DNA of 64,000 nucleotides from Acidobacteriota bacterium (GCA_013289795.1 JABCZH010000003.1:62001-126000); one strand, 5' to 3'; positions 32,164 to 42,208 are shown, counted from the stretch's first letter. Made by a program: numbers and translations. The notes: a model not told the origin generated them from the letters alone.

Positions 32164-32793
32164 CTATTTCTTGGCGGGCGGAAGCTCAAGCTTCGCCGCC
32201 ATTCTCACCAGTTCCGCCAGCGATTCAGCCTTCATCTTCCGCATGACGTGCCCACGTTGGATCTTCACCGTAATTTCGCTGGTCCCCAGATCAAAGCCTA
32301 TTTGCTTATTAAGCATGCCTGAAACCACCAGACCCATGACCTCGCGCTCGCGTGCGGTCAGCAACTCATAGCGCTTTCGCAACTCGTCAAGCTCGCTCTG
32401 CTGTTGTCGCAACACCCGGTCGCGATCCAAAGCCTGTTGAACTGCATCCAGCAAGTCCTGGTCCCGGAATGGCTTGGTCAGGAACTCCACTGCACCCGAT
32501 TTCATGGCCCTCACTGTCATGGGGATATCTCCATGACCGGTGACAAAGATGATGGGAATTCGAATGCCCGCGTCAGCCAACTCGCGTTGAAAATCCAGAC
32601 CGCTGACTCCCGGAAGCCGGACGTCGAGAACCAGGCAACTTGGGCCATCCGCCCGCTTGTTCCGGAGAAATTCTTGCGCCGTTCCAAAAGTCTCGGATCG
32701 CAAACCAACCGATTTCAGCATGCCTTGGATGGCGGCACGCACCAAGTCATCATCGTCGACAACGAAGACAGTGGGGGCGGCTGTGGGTGTCAT
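32164..32793 (-). CDS. FixJ/NarL-type response regulator
   Basis: 209 residues: receiver with [20 protein letters not shown] (phospho-Asp), FVTGHGD, FLTKPF; a linker coiled coil; then the LuxR-type helix-turn-helix [43 protein letters not shown] written in blocks from about residue 145. First gene of the operon 32793 to 28996. Confidence 0.95.
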   Translation of the reverse strand: MTPTAAPTVFVVDDDDLVRAAIQGMLKSVGLRSETFGTAQEFLRNKRADGPSCLVLDVRLPGVSGLDFQRELADAGIRIPIIFVTGHGDIPMTVRAMKSGAVEFLTKPFRDQDLLDAVQQALDRDRVLRQQQSELDELRKRYELLTAREREVMGLVVSGMLNKQIGFDLGTSEITVKIQRGHVMRKMKAESLAELVRMAAKLELPPAKK

Positions 32794-33088
32794 TCACGCG
32801 ACTCGATCGTCACTGCGAGCTCGATGCCAGACCATGGCCTGCCTCGCCTCGCTCTCGCCAAACGAGTTCCCAGCGAAAACTAATCGGAGAACATGATAGC
32901 GCAGCCAACGTGGTACCGCGGCGTTAAGAGCGTCCACATGCGGACAGAGCTATCAGCCGGGGGACACTGCTGACGTTCTTTTTTCGTCGTCATGGCTATC
33001 GAAGGCATTGAGAGGCCGTGGCTTAGCGCGAAGGCCAGGTTTGGAAATCTGCCTGCAATTACCGGCATGGCCGACAGGAGGGAATGCA

Positions 33089-33283
33089 ATGGCAAGTCAA
33101 AACAAGAAATGCGCACATATACCGTGTCTTTGCGATCTACCCCAAGGAGAAGAATACTGCGGGGAATCGTGTCGTGACGCGGGAAGTGAAGACGTGGAAA
33201 TCGCGTGTCAATGCGACCATCCGGCGTGTCCGCTAACAGGTCGCCAGTTCGTGCCTCGGAGCGCGGCTGCTCTTATCAACTGA
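33089..33283 (+). CDS. Small cysteine-rich metallothionein-like protein
   Basis: 64 residues with the cysteine pattern KCAHIPCLCDLPQGEEYC, ESC, then IACQCDHPACPLTG: nine Cys and two His in the first 50 residues. The arrangement resembles bacterial (BmtA-like) metallothioneins that bind Zn, Cd or Cu. AGGAGG lies six bases before the ATG. The preceding 295 bases (32794-33088) hold no gene that I recognise. Confidence 0.78.
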   Translation: MASQNKKCAHIPCLCDLPQGEEYCGESCRDAGSEDVEIACQCDHPACPLTGRQFVPRSAAALIN

Positions 33284-33342
33284 GAACGACAGATCTGGCG
33301 GAGATGTGGGTCGTGATGCCACCCGCCGCAGGAGGATTGATT

Positions 33343-34395
33343 ATGAAGTTCCTAAAACAGAGCTTATCCATTTTGCTTTCGTATTGCCTCGTATTAGTCA
33401 CTGCGCCGGGAGCGCTCGCTGCTCCGGCAGACCAGGCCGCCGCGCAAGCGCCGGTTCAGGCCGCGCAACAGCCTCCAGAACAACTGCAGCAACTGGTGGC
33501 GCCGATCGCATTGTATCCGGATGCGTTGGTGGCACAGATACTTGCTGCCGCTACCTATCCCGACCAGGTGGTGGAAGCGGATCGTTGGCTGCAGCAGCAC
33601 ACCGATCTCAAGGGCGAACAACTCGGCCAGGAAGTCGATAAACAGCCTTGGGATCCCAGTGTGAAGGCGCTCGTGGAGTTTCCTTCCGTGCTCGCCAACA
33701 TGGACAAGAATCTCTCATGGACCTCGTCGCTTGGCGATGCTTACGTCAACCAACAGCAGGACGTGATGAACGCTGTTCAGGTAATGCGCGACCGTGCTGA
33801 GAAAGCGGGCAATTTAAAAAGCACATCGCAAGAAACGGTGAGCAAAAAGAAGAAAACCATCGTAATCGAACCAGCCGACCCCGAGGTTGTTTACGTGCCT
33901 GAGTATGACCCATGGCTGGTGTACGGAGCGCCCATCGGCATTTGGCCAGGTTGGTATTGGTATCCGGGGCTGTTCTTTGATGGTCCTGGAATTGCGTTTG
34001 GGCTCGGATTTGGTGTTGGCTTCTTCGGCGGCTTTGGATGGGGTTGGCACAGCTGGGGATATGACTGGCACCACCACGGCATCATTTACAACCACAACAC
34101 CTACATATCGCACAGCAGAGTCTTCGTCAACCGCAACAACTTCAGTCACGCCCGTGGATTTCATGGAGCCAGCGGATTTCATGGCGGATCAGCGAGAGGA
34201 TTTGCCGGCGGCCAACATGGATTTGCGTCGTCGCACGGATTTTCCGGCACCCACTCAGGCGCGTTCAGCGGCTTTAATCACGGCGGAATGGCGAGAGGAT
34301 TCTCCGCTCGCGGAGAGTCGAGCTTTGGCGGAGGCTTCCATGGCGGTGGAGGGTTCCACGGCGGAGGAGGTTTCCACGGCGGCGGTCGCAGGTAA
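33343..34395 (+). CDS. DUF3300 domain secreted protein
   Basis: 350 residues with a signal peptide (LSILLSYCLVLVTAPGALAA). The DUF3300 domain has LQQLVAPIALYPDALVAQIL, ATYPDQVVEADRWLQQH, WDPSVKALVEFPSVLANM and VVYVPEYDPWLVYGA. The C-terminal 150 residues are Gly/Phe/His-rich, ending in repeated FHGGGG units, and include a hydrophobic glycine stretch (IAFGLGFGVGFFGGFGWGW). AGGAGG lies seven bases before the ATG at 33343. It pairs with DUF2950 next door, as in many Proteobacteria and Acidobacteriota. Function unknown. Confidence 0.93.
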   Translation: MKFLKQSLSILLSYCLVLVTAPGALAAPADQAAAQAPVQAAQQPPEQLQQLVAPIALYPDALVAQILAAATYPDQVVEADRWLQQHTDLKGEQLGQEVDKQPWDPSVKALVEFPSVLANMDKNLSWTSSLGDAYVNQQQDVMNAVQVMRDRAEKAGNLKSTSQETVSKKKKTIVIEPADPEVVYVPEYDPWLVYGAPIGIWPGWYWYPGLFFDGPGIAFGLGFGVGFFGGFGWGWHSWGYDWHHHGIIYNHNTYISHSRVFVNRNNFSHARGFHGASGFHGGSARGFAGGQHGFASSHGFSGTHSGAFSGFNHGGMARGFSARGESSFGGGFHGGGGFHGGGGFHGGGRR

Positions 34396-34436
34396 CTCGG
34401 TTCAACTATCAAAAGTGACGACAAGGAGAAAAGCTC

Positions 34437-35309
34437 ATGCGCACAAAGAATATGACACTCGAAACCTTTGAAACATTTACCGTTAAATTTGCCTGCGGGT
34501 TCGCATCCATGGCCTTTCTGCTACTAGTTGGCCTGATGCTGCTGGTCGCAGGCTTCGCCGAATCGGGCTATGCTCAAGAGCTGCAACCGAAGACCTTCTC
34601 TTCTCCGGCCGAGGCTAGCGCCGCGCTTTTCCAGGCTGCGCAAAATGAAGATGAGCAGGCTCTGGAAGCGATTCTCGGAGCAGGGAAAGAAGTCACTTCG
34701 TCGAGCGACGAAGTCGAGGACAAGCTCGAACGTGAGCAGTTCGCCAAGAAATATCAGGAGATGCACCGTCTGGTTCGAGAGCCCGATGGAAGCACAGTAC
34801 TGTACATCGGCGCAGAAAACTGGCCTTTTCCGGTCCCACTGATCTCAAAGGATGGTGTGTGGTACTTCGATTCCGAAACCGGTAAGCGGGAAATCACATT
34901 CCGCAGACTCGGAGAGAACGAAGCGACAGCGATCGAAGTCTGCACAGCATCCACGATGGCAAAGAATCAAGGTGAGACAAGGGCTATGAGCGACGATGAC
35001 TCGATCAGCCAGTACGCGCAGAGGCTCATCGCCGGCGGTGCTGAGAATGAGTCCTCTCCCTTCCATGGGTACTACTTTCGAATTGCGAAGGAAAAGTCTG
35101 CGATGGGAAATAATAGTCATGTTTCCGGCGACAAGAAGAAAGACGGCCTGGCCTTGGTAGCGTATCCAGCTGAGTATCGCTCATCTGGGGTCAAGACTTT
35201 CGTAGTCTCGCAGGATGGTACCGTTTACGAAAAAGATCTCGGGCCTGATACCACGAAGGTCGCTCCAAGCATTAAAGCGCGCGATTCTAGTTGGCGTCCT
35301 GCGGAATGA
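34437..35309 (+). CDS. DUF2950 domain exported protein
   Basis: 290 residues. A hydrophobic segment FASMAFLLLVGLMLLVAGFA forms the signal region, preceded by a longer basic start. The DUF2950 domain has KTFSSPAEASAALFQAAQNED, LYIGAENWPFPVPLIS, GVWYFDSETGKREI, SPFHGYYFRI and GLALVAYPAEYRSSGVKTF. It lies 41 bases after the DUF3300 gene with AAGGAG before the ATG, so both are likely cotranscribed and act in the envelope. Confidence 0.93.
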   Translation: MRTKNMTLETFETFTVKFACGFASMAFLLLVGLMLLVAGFAESGYAQELQPKTFSSPAEASAALFQAAQNEDEQALEAILGAGKEVTSSSDEVEDKLEREQFAKKYQEMHRLVREPDGSTVLYIGAENWPFPVPLISKDGVWYFDSETGKREITFRRLGENEATAIEVCTASTMAKNQGETRAMSDDDSISQYAQRLIAGGAENESSPFHGYYFRIAKEKSAMGNNSHVSGDKKKDGLALVAYPAEYRSSGVKTFVVSQDGTVYEKDLGPDTTKVAPSIKARDSSWRPAE

Positions 35310-35405
35310 GGTGGTTGAGCATGAAGCTCACTCCCTGGGTCGAATATTTAATTAGATAGGAACCAGCAGTCATCTAACGAAAACCGAATATCTTGGAGGA
35401 TGAAT

Positions 35406-36293
35406 ATGAAAGAGAAAAGCAACAAAGCAACGAGCCTGTCGGCCGCTAACGGCGGAACTCTCTCACTCCGTGGTGAACTCACTGTCAACCGTCTTGGCTT
35501 CGGGGCCATGCGCCTGACCGGCGACGGAATCTGGGGGCCTCCGAAGGATCGTGCGGCGGCAATTGCGGTTCTTCGCCGAGCCGTGGAACTTGGGGTCAAC
35601 TTCATAGACACCGCTGATTCGTACGGTCCCAACGTAAGCGAAGAGCTGATCGCCGAGGCGCTGTCGCCCTACCCAGCGGACCTTGTCATCGCAACCAAAG
35701 GTGGATGGAATCGCCCGGGGCCGAACCAGTGGACCCACGATGCCAGCCCAGCCCATTTGCGTCAGGCGGTGGAAGGCAGCCTGAAGCGATTGCGCCTCGA
35801 TCGGATCGACGTTTACCAGCTGCACGTGCCGGATCCGATGATACCTCTCGACGCGTCGATGGAAACCCTGGCGAACATGCAATCGGAAGGGAAGATACGG
35901 TTGGTCGCGTTGTCCAATGTCACGGTGGAACACATCGAGCGAGCGCGGAAGATAGTGCCGATTGTGTCGGTCCAGAACCGGTACAGTTTTGCCGACCGTG
36001 AATGGGACTATGTGGTGGATTATTGCGAGCGCAACGGAATCGCGTTCATCCCGTGGTTTCCGTTAGGAGCAGGAACTGTGGCCGGCAGACTGCTGGAAAG
36101 GATCGCGAAGGCACGCCACATGAAACCTATCCAGGTCGCATTGGCGTGGTTGCTGGAGAGGTCGACGGTTATGCTGCCTATTCCTGGAACCTCCTCAATT
36201 GCGCATCTTGAGGAAAATGTGCAGGCGGCATCGCTGCAGTTGGCCGAGGAAGAATATCTGGAACTCAACGGGGTTGCCACCCTAGTTTCTTGA
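35406..36293 (+). CDS. Aldo/keto reductase
   Basis: 295 residues with VNRLGFGAMRLTGDGIWG, FIDTADSYGPNVSEELI (Asp, Tyr), LVIATKGGW (Lys), and VYQLHVPD (His), the AKR tetrad. The C-terminal cofactor part has LPIPGTSSIAHLEENV. No export signal is seen, unlike the Tat-exported AKR at 27869. ATG 35406 is preferred to 35400 because GGAGG ends six bases before it. Closest in style to YdhF/oxidoreductase AKRs of unknown substrate. Confidence 0.93.
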   Translation: MKEKSNKATSLSAANGGTLSLRGELTVNRLGFGAMRLTGDGIWGPPKDRAAAIAVLRRAVELGVNFIDTADSYGPNVSEELIAEALSPYPADLVIATKGGWNRPGPNQWTHDASPAHLRQAVEGSLKRLRLDRIDVYQLHVPDPMIPLDASMETLANMQSEGKIRLVALSNVTVEHIERARKIVPIVSVQNRYSFADREWDYVVDYCERNGIAFIPWFPLGAGTVAGRLLERIAKARHMKPIQVALAWLLERSTVMLPIPGTSSIAHLEENVQAASLQLAEEEYLELNGVATLVS

Positions 36294-36703
36294 GTGAAGC
36301 CGTACGGAAGTAGCTGACAACACAGCGCCCCGGTAACCCCTCCGGGCCGGGTGCGCTGCATGGTCGGCACAGTTCGATGTCATCCTGGACGTCGCCAACC
36401 CCGCCATCAAGGGCACGTCCCAATTTCACGCCATCTGTCGAATCACGAAGACAAAGGGATGATGGCCTAGACCCTCCTGAAATGCCATGAATCGCTACCG
36501 GCACCGCCACATGCGGCCGAGCCGAAACAACGCTGATATTCACAAATTCCGTGACCGCGCTTGAGCGCGATGTCCGCAGAAGTGTCGATGTGCCGACAGC
36601 GGCGTCCGATTGGTTCCGCGTGCAGCAGTCATTTCACGCAGCGCTGCTGGCAGTTGGATTGCAAACGGCGCAGTTGTTCTTCTCTCGAACTGGCAGAAGG
36701 TGA
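36294..36703. other. Intergenic region, no gene recognised
   Basis: In these 410 bases minus-strand open frames exist (36265-36543, 36540-36839) but both run into flanking genes antisense and show no family pattern. A GC-rich inverted segment (GCGCCCCGGTAACC near 36325, GGCCGGGTGCGC near 36347) may be the terminator of the AKR gene. Confidence 0.4.
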
Positions 36704-37600
36704 ATGACAATGAAACAGCCTCCTTTGGTTCAATCGACTTTCTTTGGTGGCCGGGCGAATTCAACTCGAGTGGTCCTGGTGGCAGTTTTGATTGCGATGA
36801 CGCATCCGCTCGGCCATGCACAGACGTCATCTGCTCCACCAGAAGTGGTGTCCACGTCTTCGATTACCACCAACGACGGGTTCGGTGGCACCCAAACATC
36901 ATCAATCCGAGGAGGGGCGGACCAGGAGAGAACCAGTCCGTGCACCTTGCGACTACCCGAGGTACTTCCCGAGTCCCCGGCGAAAGCCGACGATGCAATA
37001 ACGATGAACGCACCCGGGCCCTATACACCTTTGTCGGCCCGTTGCAAGTTCAACCTGTTTCTCAAGCAAACGTATTCGCCGTACACGTTCGTGTCTGCGG
37101 GTTTTCAGGCAACAATCGACCAAGCCCAGGGGCAGTGGCCCCACTATGGCGGAGGAATGCAAGGTTGGGGGAAGCGATTTGGAGCGACACTAGCGGATAC
37201 GGAATCGCGCAGGCTCATCCAGACCTTTGCCCTATCAACGATCTTGCATCAGGATCCTCGATATTTCCCATCGCATCAGAGAACCTTCATTTCCCGCGCA
37301 TTGTATGCCGCCACCCGGGTCACGATAACAATGGACGATAGCGGCAATGAGACGTTCAACAGCTCCGAGTTTCTGGGTGCTCTGTTCGCCAGTTCGCTCC
37401 AAAACAGCTACTACCCTAGACAAGACCGAAATCTCAGGGAAACCATGAACCGTTTTGGCGGTGCTCTGGGCTCGGATGCAATTGGAAACCTTCTACGCGA
37501 ATTCACCCCTGACATGAAGCGTCTCTTCCGCAAACATGCACCGAAGAGAATCCTCAGAATCTGCGACAGACTTCCCATCCCAGCCGAAGATAAGCCGTAG
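36704..37600 (+). CDS. Secreted conserved protein of unknown function
   Basis: 298 residues with a signal peptide (VVLVAVLIAMTHPLGHAQ). A conserved core follows: FNLFLKQTYSPYTFVSAGFQ, QWPHYGGGMQGWGKRFGATLAD, QTFALSTILHQDPRYFPS and FNSSEFLGALFASSLQNSYYP. This core recurs in Acidobacteriota secreted proteins, in my recollection, and may be an outer-membrane associated beta protein. An ATG six bases later (36710) is equally possible. It lies 200 bases before the RND operon. Confidence 0.85.
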   Translation: MTMKQPPLVQSTFFGGRANSTRVVLVAVLIAMTHPLGHAQTSSAPPEVVSTSSITTNDGFGGTQTSSIRGGADQERTSPCTLRLPEVLPESPAKADDAITMNAPGPYTPLSARCKFNLFLKQTYSPYTFVSAGFQATIDQAQGQWPHYGGGMQGWGKRFGATLADTESRRLIQTFALSTILHQDPRYFPSHQRTFISRALYAATRVTITMDDSGNETFNSSEFLGALFASSLQNSYYPRQDRNLRETMNRFGGALGSDAIGNLLREFTPDMKRLFRKHAPKRILRICDRLPIPAEDKP

Positions 37601-37797
37601 TCCGCTAGTCTCCCGCGATGCCAACACGAATCTGTCGAAATGCGGACGCCGTGTGTCCGCCACGGGACTCTCTACCTGAGCCTCAGGAGACGTCCCCACT
37701 ACCAGTTGATCCCAGCTTGCTGAAAACAAATACCTAAGCCGCCGGTGGCCGATTGGAGAGCGGCGTGCTTTTTCCTCTCGAGCAGAGAGAAACTTTT

Positions 37798-40700
37798 ATG
37801 TGGATTGTTCGACTTGCATTACGACGCCCTTACACTTTCGTGGTTTTATCAATCCTGATCCTGATCATGGGGGGACTGGCGATTCTCCGCACGCCCACCG
37901 ACATTTTTCCGAATATCGATATTCCGGTCGTCAGCATTATCTGGAACTACAACGGTCTCGTCCCCCAGGACATGAGCGACCGTATCGTGACCATCACGGA
38001 GCGAAACCTTACTACCACGGTTGACAATATCGAGCACATTGAGTCGCAGTCGCTCTATGGAATCGCAGTGGTTAAGGTGTTCCTGCAGCCGACCGCGAAC
38101 TTGCAACAGGGTATTGCGCAGATTACTGCAGTTTCGCAAACGCAACTCAGGCAGTTGCCTGCCGGCTCGACGCCGCCGCTCATCATTGCATATAGCGCGT
38201 CGAGTGTTCCGGTCCTACAGTTGGCCCTGTCCGGGCAAAACTTGTCAGAGCAAGAACTCAATGACTATGGCCTGAATTTCATCCGGACGCAGATCATTAC
38301 TGTACCTGGCGTCTCAGTGCCTTATCCCTATGGCGGCAAGCAACGCCAGGTGCAAGTGGATCTGAACACGACCGCGTTGCAATCGAAAGGATTATCTGCG
38401 CTGGACGTGGTAAACGCGATCAGCGTGCAAAACCTGATCCTACCCACAGGAACCTCTAAGATCGGCTCCAGGGAATACGACGTCTCCATTCCCAACGCAG
38501 CACCGCAGACGATTGCTGATCTGAACCGGATCCCGATCAAGACGATTGGCAGCACCACCATCTACATGAAAGACGTCGCCTGGGTGCGCGATGGCTTTCC
38601 CCCGCAGACGAATATCGTGAAGGTCAACGGGCAGCGCTCGGTGCTGCTGACGATCCAAAAAGCCGGGAATGCGTCAACCCTCGATGTGATTTCGGGTATC
38701 AAGTCTCTTCTGCCTCAAATTGCTACCACGGTTCCGCCCCAGTTGAAGATAACCCCGCTGGCGGACCAGTCAATTTTTGTTCGCGGAGCCATCAGCGGAG
38801 TCGTCAGGGAAACATTGATTGCCGCGTGCCTCACTTCTTTCATGATTCTCACCTTCCTGGGCAGTTGGCGAAGCACAGTGATCATCGCGACCTCGATCCC
38901 GTTGGCAATCCTCACCTCCATCATTGTGCTCAGTGCAATCGGACAAACCATCAACATCATGACTCTCGGCGGACTAGCTCTCGCGGTCGGCATTCTGGTG
39001 GACGATGCCACGGTCGAGGTCGAGAACATAAATCGGAATCGCGAGGCAGAGCCGGAGAAAGACATGGACGAAGTTGTGCTCGACAGTGCCTCGCAAATAG
39101 CGACACCCGCATTCGTCTCGACGCTCTCGATCTGCATCGTATTTGCTCCGATGTTTCTGCTTTCCGGTGTAGCACGATACCTGTTTGTGCCGCTCGCGGA
39201 AGCGGTGGTCTTCGCCATGTTGGCTTCGTATTTCCTTTCACGGACCATCGTTCCAACCATGGCGAAGTATCTGCTGCGAAGGGAGAAAAAGGAAGGCACA
39301 GATTCTGCCGCTGGTAATCCGCTCGTACGCCTGCAAAAGCGCTTTGAGGCGGCCTTCGAGAGATTCCGTGGCAGCTATCGCAGGGTACTTGAAACTTGTC
39401 TTCATCATCGGCGTGCGTTCCTGATTGCGTTCTTTGCTGCTTGTCTTGGGTCTCTGGCGATTTTGCTCCCCTGGCTCGGCCAGGACTTCTTCCCTAGCGT
39501 TGATAGCGGTTCTTTCAAGCTTCATATGCGCGCTCCCACGGGAATGCGCATTGAAGAAACCGCCAATCTTAGCGATCTGGTCGAGCAATCGATTCGAAAG
39601 CAGATTCCGGCTGCGGAGGTCCAGAGCGTCATCGACAACATCGGTCTGCCCTACAGCGGCATCAATCTTTCTTACAGCAATTCGGCTCCGGTGGGAACCT
39701 CGGATGCTGATATTCTTGTGACTCTGTCTCCCAAGCACCATCCCACCGACAACTACATTCACCAGCTTCGTCTCACGCTGCCGAAACAGTTTCCTGGTGT
39801 GTCATTCGCTTTCCTACCCGCCGACATGGTCGGGCAGATTCTCAACTTTGGGTTGCCCGCTCCTATCGACGTTCAGGTCGTCGGGAACGACCTGCAAGGG
39901 AACCGTGTGTACGCAGACGAATTGCTAGCAAAAATCAGATATGTTTCCGGAACGACCGACTTGCGGATTCAGCAGCCCTTCGATGAGCCTTATCTCCGGC
40001 TGAGAGTCGAACGGACCAAAGCGGAACAGCTTGGTTTCACTGCCCACGACGTTGCGCAAAATCTTCTGGTGTCTTTGAGTGGCAGCTTTCAAACGTCGCC
40101 GTCGTTCTGGCTCGACCCAATGAATCATGTCAGCTATCAGATCGCCACCCAGACTCCGCAATATCGCACAGACACGCTGCAGGGGGTAGAGAACATCCCG
40201 ATCACGGGCACGGATCCAGCGGCTCCCCCGTCGCTATTGGCCAGTCTTGTGTCGACTCAGCGTGGAGCAGGGATGGCGGTGGTTTCCGACTATAACGTTG
40301 CACCGGCGATTGATATTTACGGTTCGGTTGCAGGCCGCGATCTGGGTGGCGTGTCGGGGGACATCAACAAGATCATTACCGCCACGCACCAGCAGCTGCC
40401 GCGCGGCTCTCGAGTGGTTGTCCGGGGTCAGGTCCAGACGATGAGGGCTTCCTACATAGGTCTTTTGAGCGGGTTGGCGTTTTCGATCGTACTCGTGTAT
40501 CTGCTGATCGTCGTTAACTTCCAATCCTGGCTCGATCCTTTCATCATGATTTCCGCGCTGCCCGCAGCGCTGGCCGGGATCGCGTGGTTCCTGTTTTTGA
40601 CGCACACCACCCTGAGTGTGCCGGCGCTCATGGGAGCGATCATGTGCATGGGCGTCGCGACTTCAAACAGCATCCTGGTTGTGAGCTTTGCGACAGAAAA

Positions 40701-40971
40701 AATGGCCGAAGGAATGGATTCCGTCAGCGCCGCACTGGAAGCAGGATTCACGCGTTTCCGCCCAGTGCTGATGACCGCTCTGGCCATGATTATCGGCATG
40801 GTGCCAATGGCCCTCGGACTCGGAGATGGCGGTGAGCAAAATGCGCCGCTTGGCCGGGCGGTCATCGGGGGACTGATTTTCGCAACGGTTTCAACGCTAC
40901 TCTTTGTGCCGGCATTTTTCAGCGTTCTCCAGGGTTCACGCCGGCATGCAGCACAAATGGAACAAAAATAA
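37798..40971 (+). CDS. RND efflux transporter, inner-membrane pump subunit
   Basis: 1,057 residues. LRRPYTFVVLSILILIMGGLAIL is TM1, the periplasmic porter domain follows, then TM helices 2-6 with GLALAVGILVDDATVEVENINR (the conserved TM4 Asp pair) and a symmetric second half ending LIFATVSTLLFVPAFFSVL. This is the AcrB/MexB family; the aligned half-repeat length is normal. The start at 37798 is chosen over 37753 because TM1 begins directly after it. It works with the adaptor and outer-membrane genes downstream. The substrate is unknown. Confidence 0.95.
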   Translation: MWIVRLALRRPYTFVVLSILILIMGGLAILRTPTDIFPNIDIPVVSIIWNYNGLVPQDMSDRIVTITERNLTTTVDNIEHIESQSLYGIAVVKVFLQPTANLQQGIAQITAVSQTQLRQLPAGSTPPLIIAYSASSVPVLQLALSGQNLSEQELNDYGLNFIRTQIITVPGVSVPYPYGGKQRQVQVDLNTTALQSKGLSALDVVNAISVQNLILPTGTSKIGSREYDVSIPNAAPQTIADLNRIPIKTIGSTTIYMKDVAWVRDGFPPQTNIVKVNGQRSVLLTIQKAGNASTLDVISGIKSLLPQIATTVPPQLKITPLADQSIFVRGAISGVVRETLIAACLTSFMILTFLGSWRSTVIIATSIPLAILTSIIVLSAIGQTINIMTLGGLALAVGILVDDATVEVENINRNREAEPEKDMDEVVLDSASQIATPAFVSTLSICIVFAPMFLLSGVARYLFVPLAEAVVFAMLASYFLSRTIVPTMAKYLLRREKKEGTDSAAGNPLVRLQKRFEAAFERFRGSYRRVLETCLHHRRAFLIAFFAACLGSLAILLPWLGQDFFPSVDSGSFKLHMRAPTGMRIEETANLSDLVEQSIRKQIPAAEVQSVIDNIGLPYSGINLSYSNSAPVGTSDADILVTLSPKHHPTDNYIHQLRLTLPKQFPGVSFAFLPADMVGQILNFGLPAPIDVQVVGNDLQGNRVYADELLAKIRYVSGTTDLRIQQPFDEPYLRLRVERTKAEQLGFTAHDVAQNLLVSLSGSFQTSPSFWLDPMNHVSYQIATQTPQYRTDTLQGVENIPITGTDPAAPPSLLASLVSTQRGAGMAVVSDYNVAPAIDIYGSVAGRDLGGVSGDINKIITATHQQLPRGSRVVVRGQVQTMRASYIGLLSGLAFSIVLVYLLIVVNFQSWLDPFIMISALPAALAGIAWFLFLTHTTLSVPALMGAIMCMGVATSNSILVVSFATEKMAEGMDSVSAALEAGFTRFRPVLMTALAMIIGMVPMALGLGDGGEQNAPLGRAVIGGLIFATVSTLLFVPAFFSVLQGSRRHAAQMEQK

Positions 40972-40990
40972 TAGTTGTAGGGAGTTATTT

Positions 40991-42208
40991 ATGCCTCAAA
41001 CTGATGAGATAAAACAGATTGGCGGACCGACGCTTCTTCCAAATAACGCGGCAGCAGCAAAGCGTTCGCCCAAACATTGGCTGGGCCTGACGATTGCTGT
41101 GGTAGTGGTTGCCGGTCTCCTGGCCTCAGGCATCTGGTCCCGCGTAAGAGCCCGTACCGCTCTAAATGCGGAGACGGCGCAAGCGGCTTTGCCAGCAGTG
41201 TCGGTGGTTTCACCCAAACAAACTGCACCCGCCGACGAAATCATCCTTCCGGGCAATGTGCAGCCCTTCATCACTTCACCTATCTACGCCCGCACCAATG
41301 GTTACCTGAAGAAGTGGTACTTCGATATTGGAGCGCATGTGAAGCAGGGGCAGTTGTTGGCTGTGATCGAGACGCCAGAAGTCGATCAGCAGCTTCAACA
41401 GGCCCGAAGCAACCTGTTAACTGCACAGGCGAATCTCGAGCTCGCCTCCATTACCAAGGCTCGGTATCAGCGACTCTTGAAAAGCAACGCTGTCGCGCAG
41501 CAGGACGTTGACAATGCCGTCGGTACCTACAATGCGAATAAAGCGATTGTCGAAGCAGACAAGGCAGCCGTAGAGCAGTACTCGGCGCTGGTCTCTTTCG
41601 AAAAAATCTACGCGCCCTTCGATGGTGTGATTACAGCGCGCAACACCGATATTGGCGACCTGATCAACTCCGGTAGCGCCAGCGGAGCAAGAACCGACCT
41701 TTTTCATATCTCTCAACCCGGAAAATTGCGGGTTTACGTAAACGTCCCAGAGGAATACTCGCAAGGAGTCAAAGTGGGCATGACGGCCGATCTCAGCCTG
41801 GCTGAGTTTTCGGGCCGCGAGTTCCAAGGAAAACTGGTGCGCACGGCCGATGACATCAATCTGACAACCCGCACCTTGCTTATTGAAATCGACGTGGACA
41901 ATCCTACCGGTACGCTGCTCACGGGTTCTTACGCGGAGGTTCACTTGGCGGTCCCGACGCAGGCCTCGGCCTTGCTGCTTCCGGTGAATACTTTGCTATT
42001 TCGCTCGGAGGGCCTGCGTGTCGGCGTTGTGCGTGATGGGAAAGTTGCGCTGACTTCCGTGACTCCAGGGCACGATTTCGGCAACCAAATAGAGATCGTT
42101 GCCGGGCTCAAGCCGGAGGATCAGGTCATCGTTAATCCGCCCGACTCAATCATTTCCGGACAAGCAGTACAAATCGTTCAGGCAACATTGCCGGGAGACA
42201 TCAAATGA
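40991..42208 (+). CDS. RND efflux periplasmic adaptor (membrane fusion protein)
   Basis: 405 residues with one N-terminal membrane helix (HWLGLTIAVVVVAGLLASGIW), a lipoyl-like hairpin (IYARTNGYLKKWYFDIGAHVKQGQLLAVIETP), a coiled coil (QQLQQARSNLLTAQANLELAS) and beta-barrel (YAPFDGVITARNTDIGDLIN). These are the HlyD/AcrA-type domains. It starts 19 bases after the pump gene and its stop overlaps the next ATG. Confidence 0.95.
   Translation: MPQTDEIKQIGGPTLLPNNAAAAKRSPKHWLGLTIAVVVVAGLLASGIWSRVRARTALNAETAQAALPAVSVVSPKQTAPADEIILPGNVQPFITSPIYARTNGYLKKWYFDIGAHVKQGQLLAVIETPEVDQQLQQARSNLLTAQANLELASITKARYQRLLKSNAVAQQDVDNAVGTYNANKAIVEADKAAVEQYSALVSFEKIYAPFDGVITARNTDIGDLINSGSASGARTDLFHISQPGKLRVYVNVPEEYSQGVKVGMTADLSLAEFSGREFQGKLVRTADDINLTTRTLLIEIDVDNPTGTLLTGSYAEVHLAVPTQASALLLPVNTLLFRSEGLRVGVVRDGKVALTSVTPGHDFGNQIEIVAGLKPEDQVIVNPPDSIISGQAVQIVQATLPGDIK

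Noticed and set aside
33343-34395. FHGGGG tail as a tandem DNA repeat or CRISPR-like array
   Set aside because: It is a coding low-complexity repeat in frame with DUF3300; no spacers.
36265-36839. Two minus-strand frames after the aldo/keto reductase
   Set aside because: Run antisense into flanking genes and show no motif.
38715-39299. Minus-strand frame of 194 codons
   Set aside because: Antisense to the RND pump gene.
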